Below are positions 1-10,611 of a stretch of 64,000 nucleotides of DNA, piece by piece (the first letter of the stretch is position 1; the number at the start of each line of letters is the position of its first letter). The DNA comes from Plantago ovata. Lineage: Eukaryota; Streptophyta; Magnoliopsida; Lamiales; Plantaginaceae. The stretch is taken from contig CM051458.1 of NCBI GenBank assembly GCA_028274465.1, positions 79,318,085 through 79,382,084 on the forward strand, in the 5' to 3' direction. Both the position numbers and the translations under genes were made by a program. The notes beneath the pieces are model-generated. The model made no database searches, was not told the origin of the DNA, and saw only the letters and a list, made by a program, of their open reading frames with translations.

Positions 1-470
1 TGGCTCCGAGCTCGTTTTCATGCTTTTTTAGACGCTCAAAACACTCAGGTCTTGTATTTAAGTTTCGCTAAAATTTCACTATTAGATTCATAACTTAATT
101 GTTATGTTTGGTCTTATATTTCAAAATCAAACCAATACATGATTTTGAATAAACCGTTTGTATATATATGTTAGATTGTGTGTTAATTAAACTTTATAAA
201 ACAATAATTCAAAAGTTGCTTTTAAAGCAAAATTATATTTGTAAAATTTCTTCAATAAAATTGATGTATATATTATTAATTATACTATAGTACTCTCCCT
301 TTCATTCTAATTATAGTGCTTTTGCGTTTGCGCTTCGCACGATACATCCGTTTATTAGATGCGAGGGTGTAACTACTACGACACCCTCTAATAGAGGATT
401 TAGAGTCTACACATGGAATTCGCAATTAGCGAGTATAAAAAAAGGCGATATAGTTGATATCTAATTAAGG
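1..470. other. AT-rich spacer, no gene seen
   Basis: Strongly AT-rich sequence with no credible reading frame, RNA gene or clear transposon end. Confidence 0.6.
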
Positions 471-1215
471 CCATCTCCAACATTCATCCCCTCTCTCTTA
501 TGCCACGTCAGCGTCTCACTTAATCATCCCAATCTACTCCCCTCTTATCTCACATTTTCTCATTTTGTTTCACATTTATTTTAAACTTCATTTTTTATTT
601 TATTGTAATATCATTAATTAATTTATTAATATCATATCAATTTTAAAAATTACAATACTTTTTAATTAAAATTACAATAAATCCTAAAATCTAATATATT
701 CCATTATAATAATATCATATTAAGTTTAAAAAATTACAATACTTGATAATTAAAATTTATAATAAGGCCTAGAATTTCATATAATACCCTTAAATGGTTA
801 CAATAACATGATATTAATTTAAAAAATTACAAATAACTAAAAATTATAATAAAGACTAGTATTGCATATAATACCATTAATTGATTATAATAATATCATA
901 TAAAAAAACTTACAGTACAATTTACAAACAATTAAACAAAAAGATTAAGACAAAAAAAGAAGAAGAGAAAAGGAAAGAAACAAGCCAGCAGCAAAGTAAA
1001 AGACATTGAAACGAAATTAAGAAAGAAACAAAAGAATAATGAAATAAACAAAAAGATAAAAAAAAATAAATAAATAAAAAATAAGCTCATCCCTGCCTAC
1101 TGGAGGGATGATGAGCCACTCATCCTTTCTCACCCACGCATCAATGTGTGAGGGAGGATGAGCTATTGGCTCATCTCCTGTTGCAGATGGGAGATGGCGT
1201 AATAATGGACCATGG
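471..1215. repeat. possible MITE-like element with short inverted ends
   Basis: The stretch opens with GGCCATCTCC and closes near 1190-1198 with GGAGATGGC, an inverted pair of about 9 bp. The interior is AT-rich with A-rich runs. Near the right end GATGAGCC and GGCTCATC form smaller inverted pairs. No convincing target duplication is seen, so this is a weak call; it could be ordinary spacer. The following 1216-1503 shows nothing recognisable. Confidence 0.25.
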
Positions 1216-1503
1216 AAGGAAATAGACAAACAAGTTGGCGTGGAGGTGGAAAATTTGAAAGGTGCGTCAAATTGTCTTGAATCATGCATGTGTTATAAGT
1301 GTCGATCATGCAACATGCATGACGTATTATGAAGAAAAACAAATTGAAATGATTATAATTTGATAATAAAATGTGCTGAACTATTTCTCGCTATAATAAT
1401 TTTAATTTATATATTAGCGATCAATGAATCTTTTGGAAAATTAGGGTAAGAAAAAATAGGTATGGACAATAATTGTACGTGAGGCGTCATTTTGTATAGA
1501 TAA

Positions 1504-1585
1504 CATATAGATTTATCAGACTTTCACGAATTTGCAAAACAATAACAACATATAGATTTATCAGACTTTCACGAACTTGCAAAAC
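1504..1585 (+). repeat. 37-bp direct repeat, two copies left of the LINE
   Basis: A 37-bp block beginning CATATAGATTTATC lies at 1504-1540 and again at 1549-1585. A third copy lies to the right of the LINE at 3260-3296. The LINE begins directly after the second copy. Confidence 0.75.
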
Positions 1586-3193
1586 TAAAATGGACCAAAG
1601 TTTGCAGCCCAATCATCAAAGGAGGATTAGGTATCAGGGATCTTTCAAATTTAAATAAAGTTTTTCTCCTCAAACATTTGTGGAACTTGCATACACAAAC
1701 TAAATCACTATGGTTTGATGTATACAAGGCTAAGTATTTCCCTGAAACCACCTTCTTAGATGCAATTGCAAGACCTCAACAAAGCTGGTTCTGGAAAAAT
1801 CTTATAAAACTTAAAGAAGATTTCAAAAATGGTCTCACATATCAAGTGGGCTCTGGCAATTCCATAAATTTCTAGCAGGACAAATGGCTTCATAACAAGA
1901 GTCTACAAGAGTATGCAATCCCACATAACTCCTCTGTAACAGTAAAAGATTACATTTTTAATAACACTTGGAATATACCAGCCTTAGAACAAATCCTCCC
2001 CAAAGAAATTGTCAATGAAATAATTGCAATGCCTTTGGCAGAAGGAGTGGAGGACAAATTGGTTTGGAATCAAGGAAAAAATGGAATGTTCTCTGTTAAA
2101 AGTGCATACAATTTCCTTGCTCACCATACCTTAGAACAAGGCCCCCAGTGGCCATGGCAGAAAATCTAGTCTTTGCATCTGTTACCAAGAATTAAATTTT
2201 TCATTTGGTTAGGTGTTCACCAGAAGCTTCCTACAGCACAATCTCTTTTCCATAAAAAAATCATCCCATCCCCTTTGTGTAATCTCTGCAAATTGGAAGA
2301 AGAAAATCTAGACCATTTGGTCTTCCACTGCCCATACTTTGCCGATATCAGGCACTTCCTTTACCCATTACAAACCTCTCAAACTTTCCAAAATCTGACA
2401 TTTTATAAGCTCTCCAATAAGGAAGCACATCTCAATGCATTAATCACTGCATGGATGATTTGGAAATTTAGAAATGAAATCCTTTTTGGCCATAAAACCA
2501 TAACAACCCAGCAAATGCATACACGAGTGCTGGCAATTATACATGATCACCAACACCATTTTAAAGAAGAGCTGAAACAGAAACATACCACCTTAATTCC
2601 TTGTCAATGGACCCCTCCACCACAAGGGGCCGTTTGTGTGAATATAGATGGATCCTATGATCCTATACATGGTCATGCAGGTGCTGGTGCAGTCATTAGA
2701 AATAGCAACGGTGACTTTTTATTAGCCGGAGCTACTTATTTGGGAACAACTGATGCCACTACTGCAGAATTCCATGCATTATTATTTGGCATAAAACTTT
2801 GTGAGAAACTTGATTGCCAAAATATCATCATTTGCACTGATTCTAAAATTGTGGAGTCATGCATCAACAGGACACAGGTTTTAGCAGCTACAAGAGACCA
2901 AGAACTACTCCTACAGGAAGCACGTAGGCGGATGCAGTTACTGCAAAAGGTTGAACTACGTTTTGTGTACCGGGAACTTAATGGAGTTGCAGACAAGTTG
3001 GCACTGGAAGGCCGATCCCGGAAATTTGGCAAATCGGAGTCTTCATCGAATGACTCAACTTTTGTTTATATTTGGGATGTTTGCCCAGACTGGCTAGTTG
3101 ATGTAATTAGGCAAGACAATGTACTTAAATCTCGGTCTGTACGTTTGGATTAATTTTAATGCATGATTATCTTTCGGAAAAAAAAAAAAAAAA
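1586..3193 (+). mobile_element. L1-type LINE, 5'-truncated copy
   Basis: This is the 3' third of a plant non-LTR retrotransposon. The sense strand ends in a pure A run at 3178-3193, as expected of target-primed reverse transcription. The coding part begins inside the region downstream of the reverse transcriptase core, so the endonuclease and most of the reverse transcriptase are absent: a typical 5'-truncated dead-on-arrival copy. It sits exactly between two blocks (A at 1549-1585 and B at 3194-3259) that recur together without interruption at 3260-3361. Confidence 0.85.
1588..3153 (+). pseudogene. LINE ORF2 C-terminal remnant (zf-RVT and RNase H)
   Basis: One frame encodes the C-terminal part of a plant L1 ORF2 protein. 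The first part carries the GGLGIRDL motif typical of the region after the reverse transcriptase thumb. A zf-RVT zinc-binding motif follows (CNLCKLEEENLDHLVFHC). The last 150 residues form an RNase H fold of the RVT_3 type, with acidic residues visible in VNIDGS, TAEFHALL, CTDSK and VADKLA. Two in-frame TAG stops (1873-1875 and 2167-2169) interrupt the frame, while the stretch from 2170 to 3153 is open. Family assignment is firm; no function is expected from this copy. Confidence 0.85.
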
Positions 3194-3361
3194 TTCTATA
3201 TATATATGTAATTTTGCCTACAATGAATTTTCTACCTCCATCTTCGAGGTAGCTAGATCCATATAGATTTATCAGACTTTCACCAACTTGCAAAACAATT
3301 CTATACATGTAATTTTGCTTACAATGAATTTTCTACCTCCATCTTCGAGGTAGCTAGATCC
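3194..3361 (+). repeat. tandem A-B repeat right of the LINE
   Basis: Block B (about 65-69 bp, ending in TCGAGGTAGCTAGATCC) occurs at 3194-3259 and 3297-3361, separated by a copy of block A (3260-3296). The order across the locus is A, A, LINE, B, A, B, so the LINE lies at the A/B boundary of a local tandem duplication. Confidence 0.75.
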
Positions 3362-3611
3362 AATGACTGAATATGTAGTCCCCTTCCATGTGATTAGTCC
3401 TGCTCAAATTCGTACCTATATTCTTGATATGGACAAAATTTACTCAAGTTTCCAACTCATTGAATGGATCTAGGTAGCCAAAACTACTAGATTTAGTGTT
3501 GTAAATCGACAGACCATGACGAGCATATTCAATATCGTGAATTAAAGACTAGCCAAACCAACTTCTCTTTTTCCTTATAAGAAGAAGAAGAGTTCAACTA
3601 ACTCATCATCA

Positions 3612-3621
3612 ATTTATATAT
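3612..3621 (+). promoter_or_regulatory. TATA box of the UGT88D-type gene
   Basis: TTATATATAC lies about 50 bp before the chosen ATG at 3672. This spacing is compatible with a plant core promoter and a short 5' UTR. The region 3362-3611 holds nothing else recognisable. Confidence 0.5.
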
Positions 3622-3671
3622 ACAATACAATCTCAATAGTTTTCGATTCAAACTTGAAAAGATCATCCTCA

Positions 3672-5181
3672 ATGGAAGACACAATCATCCTTTACTCTCC
3701 AGAAGAGCACCTAAACGCCACCTTAGAACTTGCACATTTCATCACCAAACACCACCCTTCCATCTCCATCACACTCATCAGCACCGCCCCCGCCTCATCC
3801 GTCCCCACCACTCTGATGCTCGCTTACCACCGCCTCCCCTCGATCACCCTCCCTTCCGACCACCCTGCGAATCCTATCGAGCGCTTCTTTGAAATTCCGC
3901 GCCTCTACTCCCCTTACTTACGCGAAGCGCTCCAAGAAATCTCCGAGAAATCGAGAATCCGTGCGTTTGTAATCGATTTTTTCTGCAATTCAGCTTTCCA
4001 AGTGTCAACTAGTCTGGCAATACCAACTTACTTCTACCTGACTGTTGGTGGGTCCGGTCTCTGCGCGTTCCTGTACATGCCTACCATCCATGAAACCGTT
4101 CCTGAAGACCTCGCGGAATTCAACGGTTTTATCGAAGTTCCTGGCGGACCACCGATTCACTCGTCGGATTTTCCGAAAGATCAGCAGGTTCGAAAGAGTA
4201 ACAGTTACAAGCATTTTTTAGACACTGCTCGGAACATGAGGAGATCGAATGGGATTCTGGTGAACGCATTCGATGCGCTGGAATATCGAGCTAAGGAAGC
4301 TCTAGTGAATGGGTTATGCGTTCCTGATGGTCCAACTCCGCCTGTTTACTTTGTTGCACCACTACTTACCGAAACAAGCCGTAAGTGTATGTTAGCAAAA
4401 GAAGATTTGATTATTATGTTATTATGTTAGAAAACAGTTAGTAATGTTGTGCTTCGGCTTGTTTTAAGAGTTTCATTTTTAATATGATTGTCATGATCAT
4501 ATGTTTAATAATTAAAATTATTTGCAAACAGGCACCAAGGAAGTTGCGGAAGAACATGATTGTTTGAGGTGGCTCGATTTACAACCGAGAAGGAGCGTGG
4601 TTTTTCTGTGTTTCGGGAGACGGGGATTTTTCTCGGCCAAACAGTTGAGAGAAATGGCGATTGGATTGGAAAACAGTGGTCACAGATTTCTATGGTCCGT
4701 ACGTAATCCACCTGAATATCAGGTAAATGAGGACCCGGACTTGGATGCTTTGTTACCGGAAGGTTTTCTAGAGAGAACTAAAGGTAGGGGGTTCATGATC
4801 AAGTCATGGGCCCCACAGAAGGAGGTACTAAGTCACGAGGCTGTAGGGGGGTTCGTGACTCACTGTGGTAGGAGCTCGATTCTGGAGGCAGTGTGGTTCG
4901 GAGTGCCGATGATTGCTTGGCCGATATATGCAGAGCAGAGGATGAACCGTGTTGTGTTGGTCAAGGAGATGCAACTTGGAATTCATTTGGAGGAAACCGA
5001 TGATGGGTTTGTGGAGGCGGAGGAGTTGGAGAGACGGGTGAAGGAACTGATGGGACCGGAAACAGGGAGAGCCATCAGGCTGCGGGTAAAGGAAATGAAA
5101 GTCTCATCGCATGCTTCGGTTAGAGAAGGTGGTTCGACACTGGTTGCGTTGGGGAAATTTATTAATGATGCAAAGGTTTAA
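3672..5181 (+). CDS. UGT88D-type UDP-sugar glycosyltransferase, probable flavonoid 7-O-glucuronosyltransferase
   Basis: Family 1 plant glycosyltransferase (GT-B fold, cytosolic) expected to move a sugar from a UDP-sugar to a flavonoid hydroxyl. Exon 1 is 3672-4380, the intron 4381-4531 (GTAAGT to ACAG), exon 2 4532-5181, giving 452 residues, a normal length. The ATG at 3672 starts METDI-like UGT88 sequence ([15 protein letters not shown]); an upstream in-frame TTG was not used. His13 in PEEHLN and Asp102 in VIDFFCNSA fit the catalytic pair. The 44-residue PSPG box runs from Trp329 to Gln372. Its position 22 is Arg350 (HCGRSS) where most plant UGTs have Trp (HCGWNS). In Lamiales UGT88D enzymes this Arg is known to favour UDP-glucuronic acid; from memory the protein closely resembles Scutellaria and Perilla UGT88D enzymes. 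The frame is intact. Its last 30 codons are repeated downstream as non-coding sequence. The family call is firm; donor and acceptor are inferred. Confidence 0.93.
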
Positions 5182-5377
5182 ATAGTACTTCTTTCGTCTC
5201 GAGATAAGATTTCCTTTTTAGGTCCCGTTTGACAGGAAATGAAAGTCTCATCGCATGCTTCGGTTAGAGAAGGTGGTTCGACACTGGTTGCGTTGGGGAA
5301 ATTTATTAATGATGCAAAGGTTTAAATAGTACTTCTTTCGTCTCGAGATAAGATTTCCTTTTTAGGTCCCGTTTGAC
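5090..5377 (+). repeat. 144-bp tandem duplication of the UGT gene 3' end
   Basis: Unit 1 (5090-5233) and unit 2 (5234-5377) look identical by eye. Each holds the last 30 codons, the stop codon and the start of the 3' UTR. Unit 1 ends with 13 bases equal to the terminal inverted repeat of the MITE that follows unit 2, so the duplication happened after the MITE inserted. The first copy keeps the coding frame intact. Confidence 0.9.
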
Positions 5378-5506
5378 TTCAAATTGAACTTAAATCCTAC
5401 AAAAAATAATTTTAGAGTTTATATTATGAAAGTAGAGATGTTATATTTTTACATTAGAAGTTTCATACTTACTTTTCTAACATGATTTCTGAGGTCAAAC
5501 AGAGCC
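5365..5506. mobile_element. Tourist-like MITE (PIF/Harbinger type), 142 bp
   Basis: The ends GGTCCCGTTTGAC and GTCAAACAGAGCC are inverted repeats matching at 11 of 13 positions, flanked on both sides by TTA (5362-5364 and 5507-5509). A 3-bp TTA/TAA target duplication with GG...CC ends is the pattern of Tourist MITEs. The interior is AT-rich and non-coding. Confidence 0.75.
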
Positions 5507-5509
5507 TTA

Positions 5510-6076
5510 ATTACAAAATCAACAAAAAATAACAATAACATTTTAAAAGACCTTTTAAGGTGTTATTGGTCCAACTTCAACATTCATTGAGTCTTTTCAT
5601 TCTCTTGCTTGTACTGTAATTGTTGAGTTTCATGAGAATTGTGTGATTTGGGTCACAACAATTGGTATCCAAAGCCAGGCTATATATGCTTGAAGAGTGA
5701 CCCAAACAATGGTGGAATCTTTAGAACACGGCTGGATTGAGAAACTCAGAGGCTCTATTTAGCTTTTGATAGAGTTGATCAGAAGTTGGCAGCAAACAGA
5801 AGATGGGGGTCGTGTTGAACCAGCAGCGAGAAATCATGGGGATGAGAGGTGTTTATGTTCCCGAGCCTGAAATATCAGAGGAGATGCATCGATCTTCACA
5901 AGACAAAACAACAAAGTTAGATCGGCCTACACATGAGGAACGAATGGCGTGACTTATGGCATATTGTGGCATCGAATATGCAACTAAGTCGACACTGCAA
6001 GAGTCCTCAAAATGTGATACTCAGAGCTGCAATGGGTGGAGCATTCTAATAACAATGATCGAGTATTGGTGACTGG
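5510..6076 (+). other. possible LTR-retrotransposon leader fragment
   Basis: Around 5660 the sequence TTGGTATCCAAAGCC resembles the initiator-tRNA primer binding site of plant LTR elements (TGGTATCAGAGC). About 50 bp later comes a short reading frame starting ATGGTGGAATC that resembles the start of a gag region. No full LTR is recognised. CACTA-1 interrupts it at 6077 and the flank resumes at 9694. Fossil, family unassigned. Confidence 0.3.
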
Positions 6077-6094
6077 CACTACAAAAAATCCTAA

Positions 6095-6395
6095 AAATAG
6101 CTACCACTCGTAGCGACGGATACTATCCGTGGCTAAATTTAGCCACGAATTGGTGTTTTAGCCACGGATAGGCACGAACTGAGTCTGAACGCTCAGTTCG
6201 TGCGTGTTCAGGCCCGAGTTCACGGGATTTAGCCACGGATAGATTCTATCCGTAGATAAATTCGCCACAGATAAATTATTCGTGGCTAAACCTGTTGACC
6301 TTTTTAATTAAAGAAAAACAAAAAATAATTTTTGCCATGGATAAATCTATTAGTGGCTAATTAGCCACGAATAGATTCTATTCGTGGCTAAACCT
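6095..6395. repeat. CACTA-1 left subterminal repeats and hairpin
   Basis: Multiple direct and inverted copies of AGCCACGGATA / TATCCGTGGCT, the presumed binding site of the TnpA-type protein. Embedded at 6172-6203 is a 12-bp stem, 8-base loop hairpin (GCACGAACTGAG and its complement) that is not made of the repeat motif. Confidence 0.8.
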
Positions 6396-6404
6396 GATTA
6401 CAGA

Positions 6405-6728
6405 TTTGGAAACGAGATCTCCTTCTCCATTTAACCAAAATCCCAATTCACCACCACTTCTCCCCCAATTCTCAACCCATCTTCGCCACCACTCTGCCAC
6501 CACATCACCGTCAACATCACCACCTCCTCACCTCCTCCTCCATACCGCTCATCCACCACCACTACAAATTAAGAGAAGAACACGGCACCACGACCCCCTT
6601 TGAATCGACCATTGACGGGTTCCACCACGACACCGCCTGCCACCACCACGGGCACGACGGCTCCACCACGACCATGACCACCCACTGCTCCACTGTTTTC
6701 TCCTCTACCACCACCACTAATCTCCAGG
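6405..6728 (+). other. CACTA-1 leader exon, CCACCA-rich
   Basis: A stretch rich in CCACCA/CTCCTC with a small open frame (6406-6603) of Pro, His, Ser and Thr. It ends in CTCCAG before GTATGA, a likely 5' splice site. CACTA-2 has a similar CCACCA-rich leader in the same place, so this is read as an untranslated or weakly coding first exon. The peptide is not recognised. Confidence 0.4.
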
Positions 6729-7012
6729 TATGAATCACAAACCCTAAACCCTAAAATTTGGAGATTTTGTTTTTTTTTTTTTTTTTGGCAAAAATTGATT
6801 CTGAATTTGATATAATACTTAATAATATGTATGTCTTAGTTTAATTTTGAATTGTTAATATTGATAAGTTAGTTAAATCTGGAAATTAGTTTCATTTAAT
6901 TTTCATTAAATATGGAATTTAGTTAAATTATCCAGTTTATATGATATTATCTAAATTAGTATTTTGATTAATATATTTTGATTGATTCTGGATTAGTTAA
7001 TTTTGACTAATG

Positions 7013-8340
7013 ATGTAACGCCCTAAAACTAAAATAGGGAACGTTCAGCCATATATCGTGAGATGGGCTCACGCCAACACGAAGCCTATCCTTTTAATCC
7101 TCGATAACAATAAAATTAACTCGAATGGTACATCAGAGCGTCTAAAATCCCATTACACTAAACAATGAAAACCTCACCAATATAATAAACCATCCGAGTA
7201 CAAAACTAGAACCTCAAAAGTGCAATCAATCTTCAATTAAATAATCTTCTCGGTCAAGAACACATGTAAGCTCCATCCGCTATACTCCAACAAAATATCC
7301 TCATACTTGCACAATAAACAATACACTAAAAGGGGGAGTAAGGGGGTGAGCTGGGGGGCCCAGTAAGTAAGTTTCCAATACTCCTTTACCGAGCCAAGCA
7401 CATGTACGTTCGCAATCACACACAATATATAGACATAATAACGGACACTAATTTTCACATAACAGAACACTGAACGGAACACTTTCACAAATCGAGGGAT
7501 ATACCAATCGTCGTCTCAAGACTCAAGAGGTGGCCCCTACGGATTCAAGAGGTGGCCCTCACCGTCCCATACAGTGTGGCACTTTGTTCCGCATGGCACT
7601 TTGTTCCGCATGGCACTTTGTTCTATTGACTTCAGAGGACACCCACTCAACACATTAGACAGTCACATACACTTAATTAACGACAAATCTAACTTTTAAA
7701 ATATTAAAATAATATATATGACACTGGAAAACAATAAAGGTGCATAAAAAACCACTTACATTCAATCCATCGATAAATCTGTTTTCGAAGCTAATATATG
7801 CATTGCGCATATATAACCCATCTCAACTCATGTTCTCATAATCCAATTCTTCACCATGATCAAGTCGTACCTTTTCATCCAATAACCTTTAACTTGATAT
7901 AGCTACAATCCACTTCGTCCACATCCTCAACAAACAAAGAAAGACAATGATAGGATAATTAAAATAGTGAACCATGAACCAAAGTACTTCACAAACTATT
8001 CTGATAATTACTCCTCAACCCTTGCCAAATCTCATACCAAGTAACATTAATAAATCGATCTAAATAAATATATCCAAGAGTACTACTATCAGAATCTTAG
8101 TAACTAATACTCACTTATTTGTCCTTCCACGGCCGCATGCGTCCCTTCAATTTCCTTATGCTCTCGAGACTTCGACGGCAGAACGCAACCAACTGAGTTA
8201 TTATTTTCTTTTCAAGTTTCAACCCTTGCTGCTGATACTAAGCTCATAAATATGGACGTAATAATTAATAAGCCCATAAAACACGTGGATCAATTCAGCT
8301 CATGTAACTACCCCACCGTCTTAAATTGTAGGTCCATAAT
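7013..8340. other. possible inserted retroelement LTR or other repeat inside CACTA-1
   Basis: The sequence changes character at TGTAACGCCCT, a start reminiscent of chromovirus LTRs, and stays unlike the rest of CACTA-1 until about 8340. It holds three tandem copies of an 18-bp unit containing GGCACTTTGTTCC near 7576-7624. No clear right end or target duplication was found. The call is tentative. Confidence 0.3.
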
Positions 8341-8429
8341 AGTTAGTTAATTGTTTAATTTACAACATGTGTTTTACTATAGTTTTCCACCTACAATGCT
8401 TTCTTATTCATGCTTCTCCGTTTGCCTAG

Positions 8430-9066
8430 GAACTCTTTGGCTTTTGTACATGGAAAGCTCGCAACGAGGTATGTTTCAAAAGCTCACGAACATGTGTAAG
8501 TTGCTAAATAGCTTAAAATTATTTATGGCCAAGACTGTTCTTTTGTGTGTGAGTTTGGTGTTGTTTTGGTTTTTGTGGTTTCAGGTGCAGATTTTTTTAT
8601 CTTGGTTTGTTGTGGAGGAGTTGTTTGCTAAAGTTACTTGGTGCTTCATGTGTTTATTCATTTGGGTGAGTAGACTCATTTAGGGGAGTTGATGTAGTTT
8701 CATTTTTACAAGTAGTGTAAGTTTGCTTGCTTATACTTTCATAATTCACATGTGTTGATACAGTATCTAAGTTTGTGATTTGTGAATCTACTAAGTATAT
8801 ATACTGGCATGTATATCTATTCTACATGATCTATCTAAGTTTTATTTTTTGCATATAGTAACATCCTCTATGTGTGTATGTATATCTATTAATTAAACTA
8901 GATGATCGTATTTGTTTCCGGCATGCTAGCTAGTTACTTACTCTATTAAACATTGACACTTCTTTCAATGTTTTTGTTTCTGATTCTTCTCCAAGGTCTC
9001 TTCCAAGAAAGGTGTAGTGGATGCTCTTCGTGATCATGTTGGCTTATCTGATGATGTGACACAGGT
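8430..9066 (+). other. possible captured host exons in CACTA-1
   Basis: Two short exon-like pieces are followed by GT-type splice donors. One near 8432-8472 reads GTLWLLYMESSQR before GTATG. Another at 8998-9066 reads VSSKKGVVDALRDHVGLSDD and ends CACAG before GTAAAT. CACTA elements are known to pick up host gene pieces. The source gene is not recognised and the phase between the pieces cannot be verified, so this is only suggestive. Confidence 0.3.
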
Positions 9067-9229
9067 AAATATATGATTTACATGATGCATATACTATGAT
9101 CACTTGTGCATATGTTGTTTTTCGGACAGAAGTGCATGTAGATTGGGGCATTGCCTATTGTACGATGTATTTCATATGTATTGTTACTTTGTTAGAATGG
9201 GGCATTGTCTATTAAATAGCTAGGCAAAT

Positions 9230-9299
9230 GGGTGTTTGGTCTAGTGGTATGATTCTCGCTAAATGCGAGAGGTCGCGAGTTCGATTCCCGTAGCACCCC
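9230..9299 (+). tRNA. degenerate tRNA-Pro-like sequence in CACTA-1
   Basis: The 70-base stretch has a 7-bp acceptor stem (GGGTGTT with AGCACCC, one G-T pair), an A box (TTGGTCTAGTGG), a B box (GGTTCGA-like, here AGTTCGATTCC) and an intact anticodon stem CTCGC/GCGAG. It resembles plant tRNA-Pro throughout. The anticodon loop is only five bases (TAAAT), so the Pro anticodon is gone, and the T stem has a mismatch. It is therefore a pseudogene or a tRNA-derived SINE head and is not expected to decode. No terminal CCA is encoded, as normal for nuclear genes. Confidence 0.6.
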
Positions 9300-9404
9300 T
9301 TATTGCACTGAAAATTATGTTTTAATATTTTTATTATATTGTAGGTGAATAAGAATTTAAAACAATTAAAAGAAATATACATTTTAAAAAAAAAAATCAA
9401 ATTG

Positions 9405-9665
9405 AGCCACGGATTAAATCTATCCGTGGCTAAATTTAGCCACGGATAAAATCTATCCGTGGCAAGCCCGAAGCCCGGATCCAACCCGATCAACCCTTTA
9501 TCCGTCACAAAAAATCACCGATCTGTGGCCTAGTTTAGCCACGGATATTTATCCGTTGCTAGTAGGCTGCTACTCCAAGTTTAGCGACGAGCTTATTAGC
9601 AACGGATCTATCCGTGGCTAAGCCCTTTTAGTCGCGAATTGGTCTTTTTAGACACGGATAGATCT
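9405..9665. repeat. CACTA-1 right subterminal repeats
   Basis: Repeated AGCCACGGAT and ATCCGTGGCTA motifs in both orientations, matching the left array and running to within about 30 bp of the right terminus. Confidence 0.8.
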
Positions 9666-9747
9666 GTGGCTAAAACTCCGATTTCTTGTAGTGTGGAGTG
9701 GCAGGGAGTGCATCGTAAATTCCGAGTGATGAGGCACTGGAATACAC

Positions 9748-10587
9748 TGAAAGAATGTAGGATCAGAATAACTTGCTTTAGATACAAATTACCAGCCAAT
9801 GGTCCACGATTGACTACGAGGTTCAGTGAACACCTACGTCAACCTGTAGATTAACTAACATAGATACTATATATAAATTAAAGCACAGCGGAATATAAAG
9901 AAGAACCTGTGTTTGGAACTTTTCAAGCATCTTTTGTAAGCTTGCTTGATGCCCAGTCAAGGCAGAAAATCAACTAGAAAAGATCTTGTTCGTACAACGC
10001 TGTATACTCTCAATATCTATCCTAGTAAAACAACACTAGTCACCTATAAAGATGATATAGAAACCAATCTATCTATTCTACCTCCAATACGCTGTTAGAG
10101 AAGTCTAGAATATAAACTAGTGTAAAAGACACGTAAACTAAAACAATAAAAGAACCTAAACTCTCTGTAAAACTGATTGCTCTTCGTCTATGTCGTGTGT
10201 TTCTGTGTAGTCGACCCTGCTGTATATATAGTAGTGAAAAGCCTTGTCGAATACCATCATGAAACACGTCTTGATGAATCTGGACAGAATTTGGAATTAG
10301 TCTTCTATTAGGAATAAACTTCTTCTACAAGAACTCCTTTTCATATTAACATTTGATTTCCTTTTTGAGTTCTTCTTTGAATAAGTCTCTTCCTTCTTGT
10401 AATCTGACAATTCCCACGTTCTAATAAACTTCCTACACAAGTAAGACAACTACAGCTGTGGAACCATTAGTGTTAGAATAGGTAAAACCAAAATAGACAG
10501 CAAAGTGCTCTGTTTCTCGAATCTAGGGGTTGAGTGAACCTATAGGTGAATCCATATGTCAACACCCTTGAAACAGTGACACTTACA
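9748..10587 (-). mobile_element. solo LTR of a Sirevirus-like Copia element
   Basis: Begins TGAAAGAATGTAGG and ends ACACTTACA. It shares long blocks with the Copia-4 LTRs (34126-35093 and 41510-42483), such as TTGCTTGATGCCCAGTCAAG. Flanking TACAC (9743-9747 and 10588-10592) is a perfect 5-bp target duplication, so it is a solo LTR left by recombination. It is clearly more diverged from the Copia-4 LTRs than these are from each other, so it is older. Orientation is assigned by similarity to Copia-4. Confidence 0.85.
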
Positions 10588-10611
10588 TACACAAACAAGT
10601 TGTTTGATGTA

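Larger units (their letters stand above)
6077..9693 (+). mobile_element. CACTA-1, non-autonomous CACTA (En/Spm) transposon
   Basis: Starts with CACTACAAAAAAT and ends with TTCTTGTAGTG, perfect CACTA-type inverted termini over the first 8 bp. It is flanked by the 3-bp target duplication TGG (6074-6076 and 9694-9696). Subterminal arrays of the AGCCACGGATA motif lie in both orientations inside each end. No transposase domain is recognised, so it must have depended on proteins from a related element. It contains a proline/histidine-rich leader, an inner segment of foreign character (7013-8340), possible captured exons (8430-9066) and a tRNA-like stretch. Confidence 0.9.
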
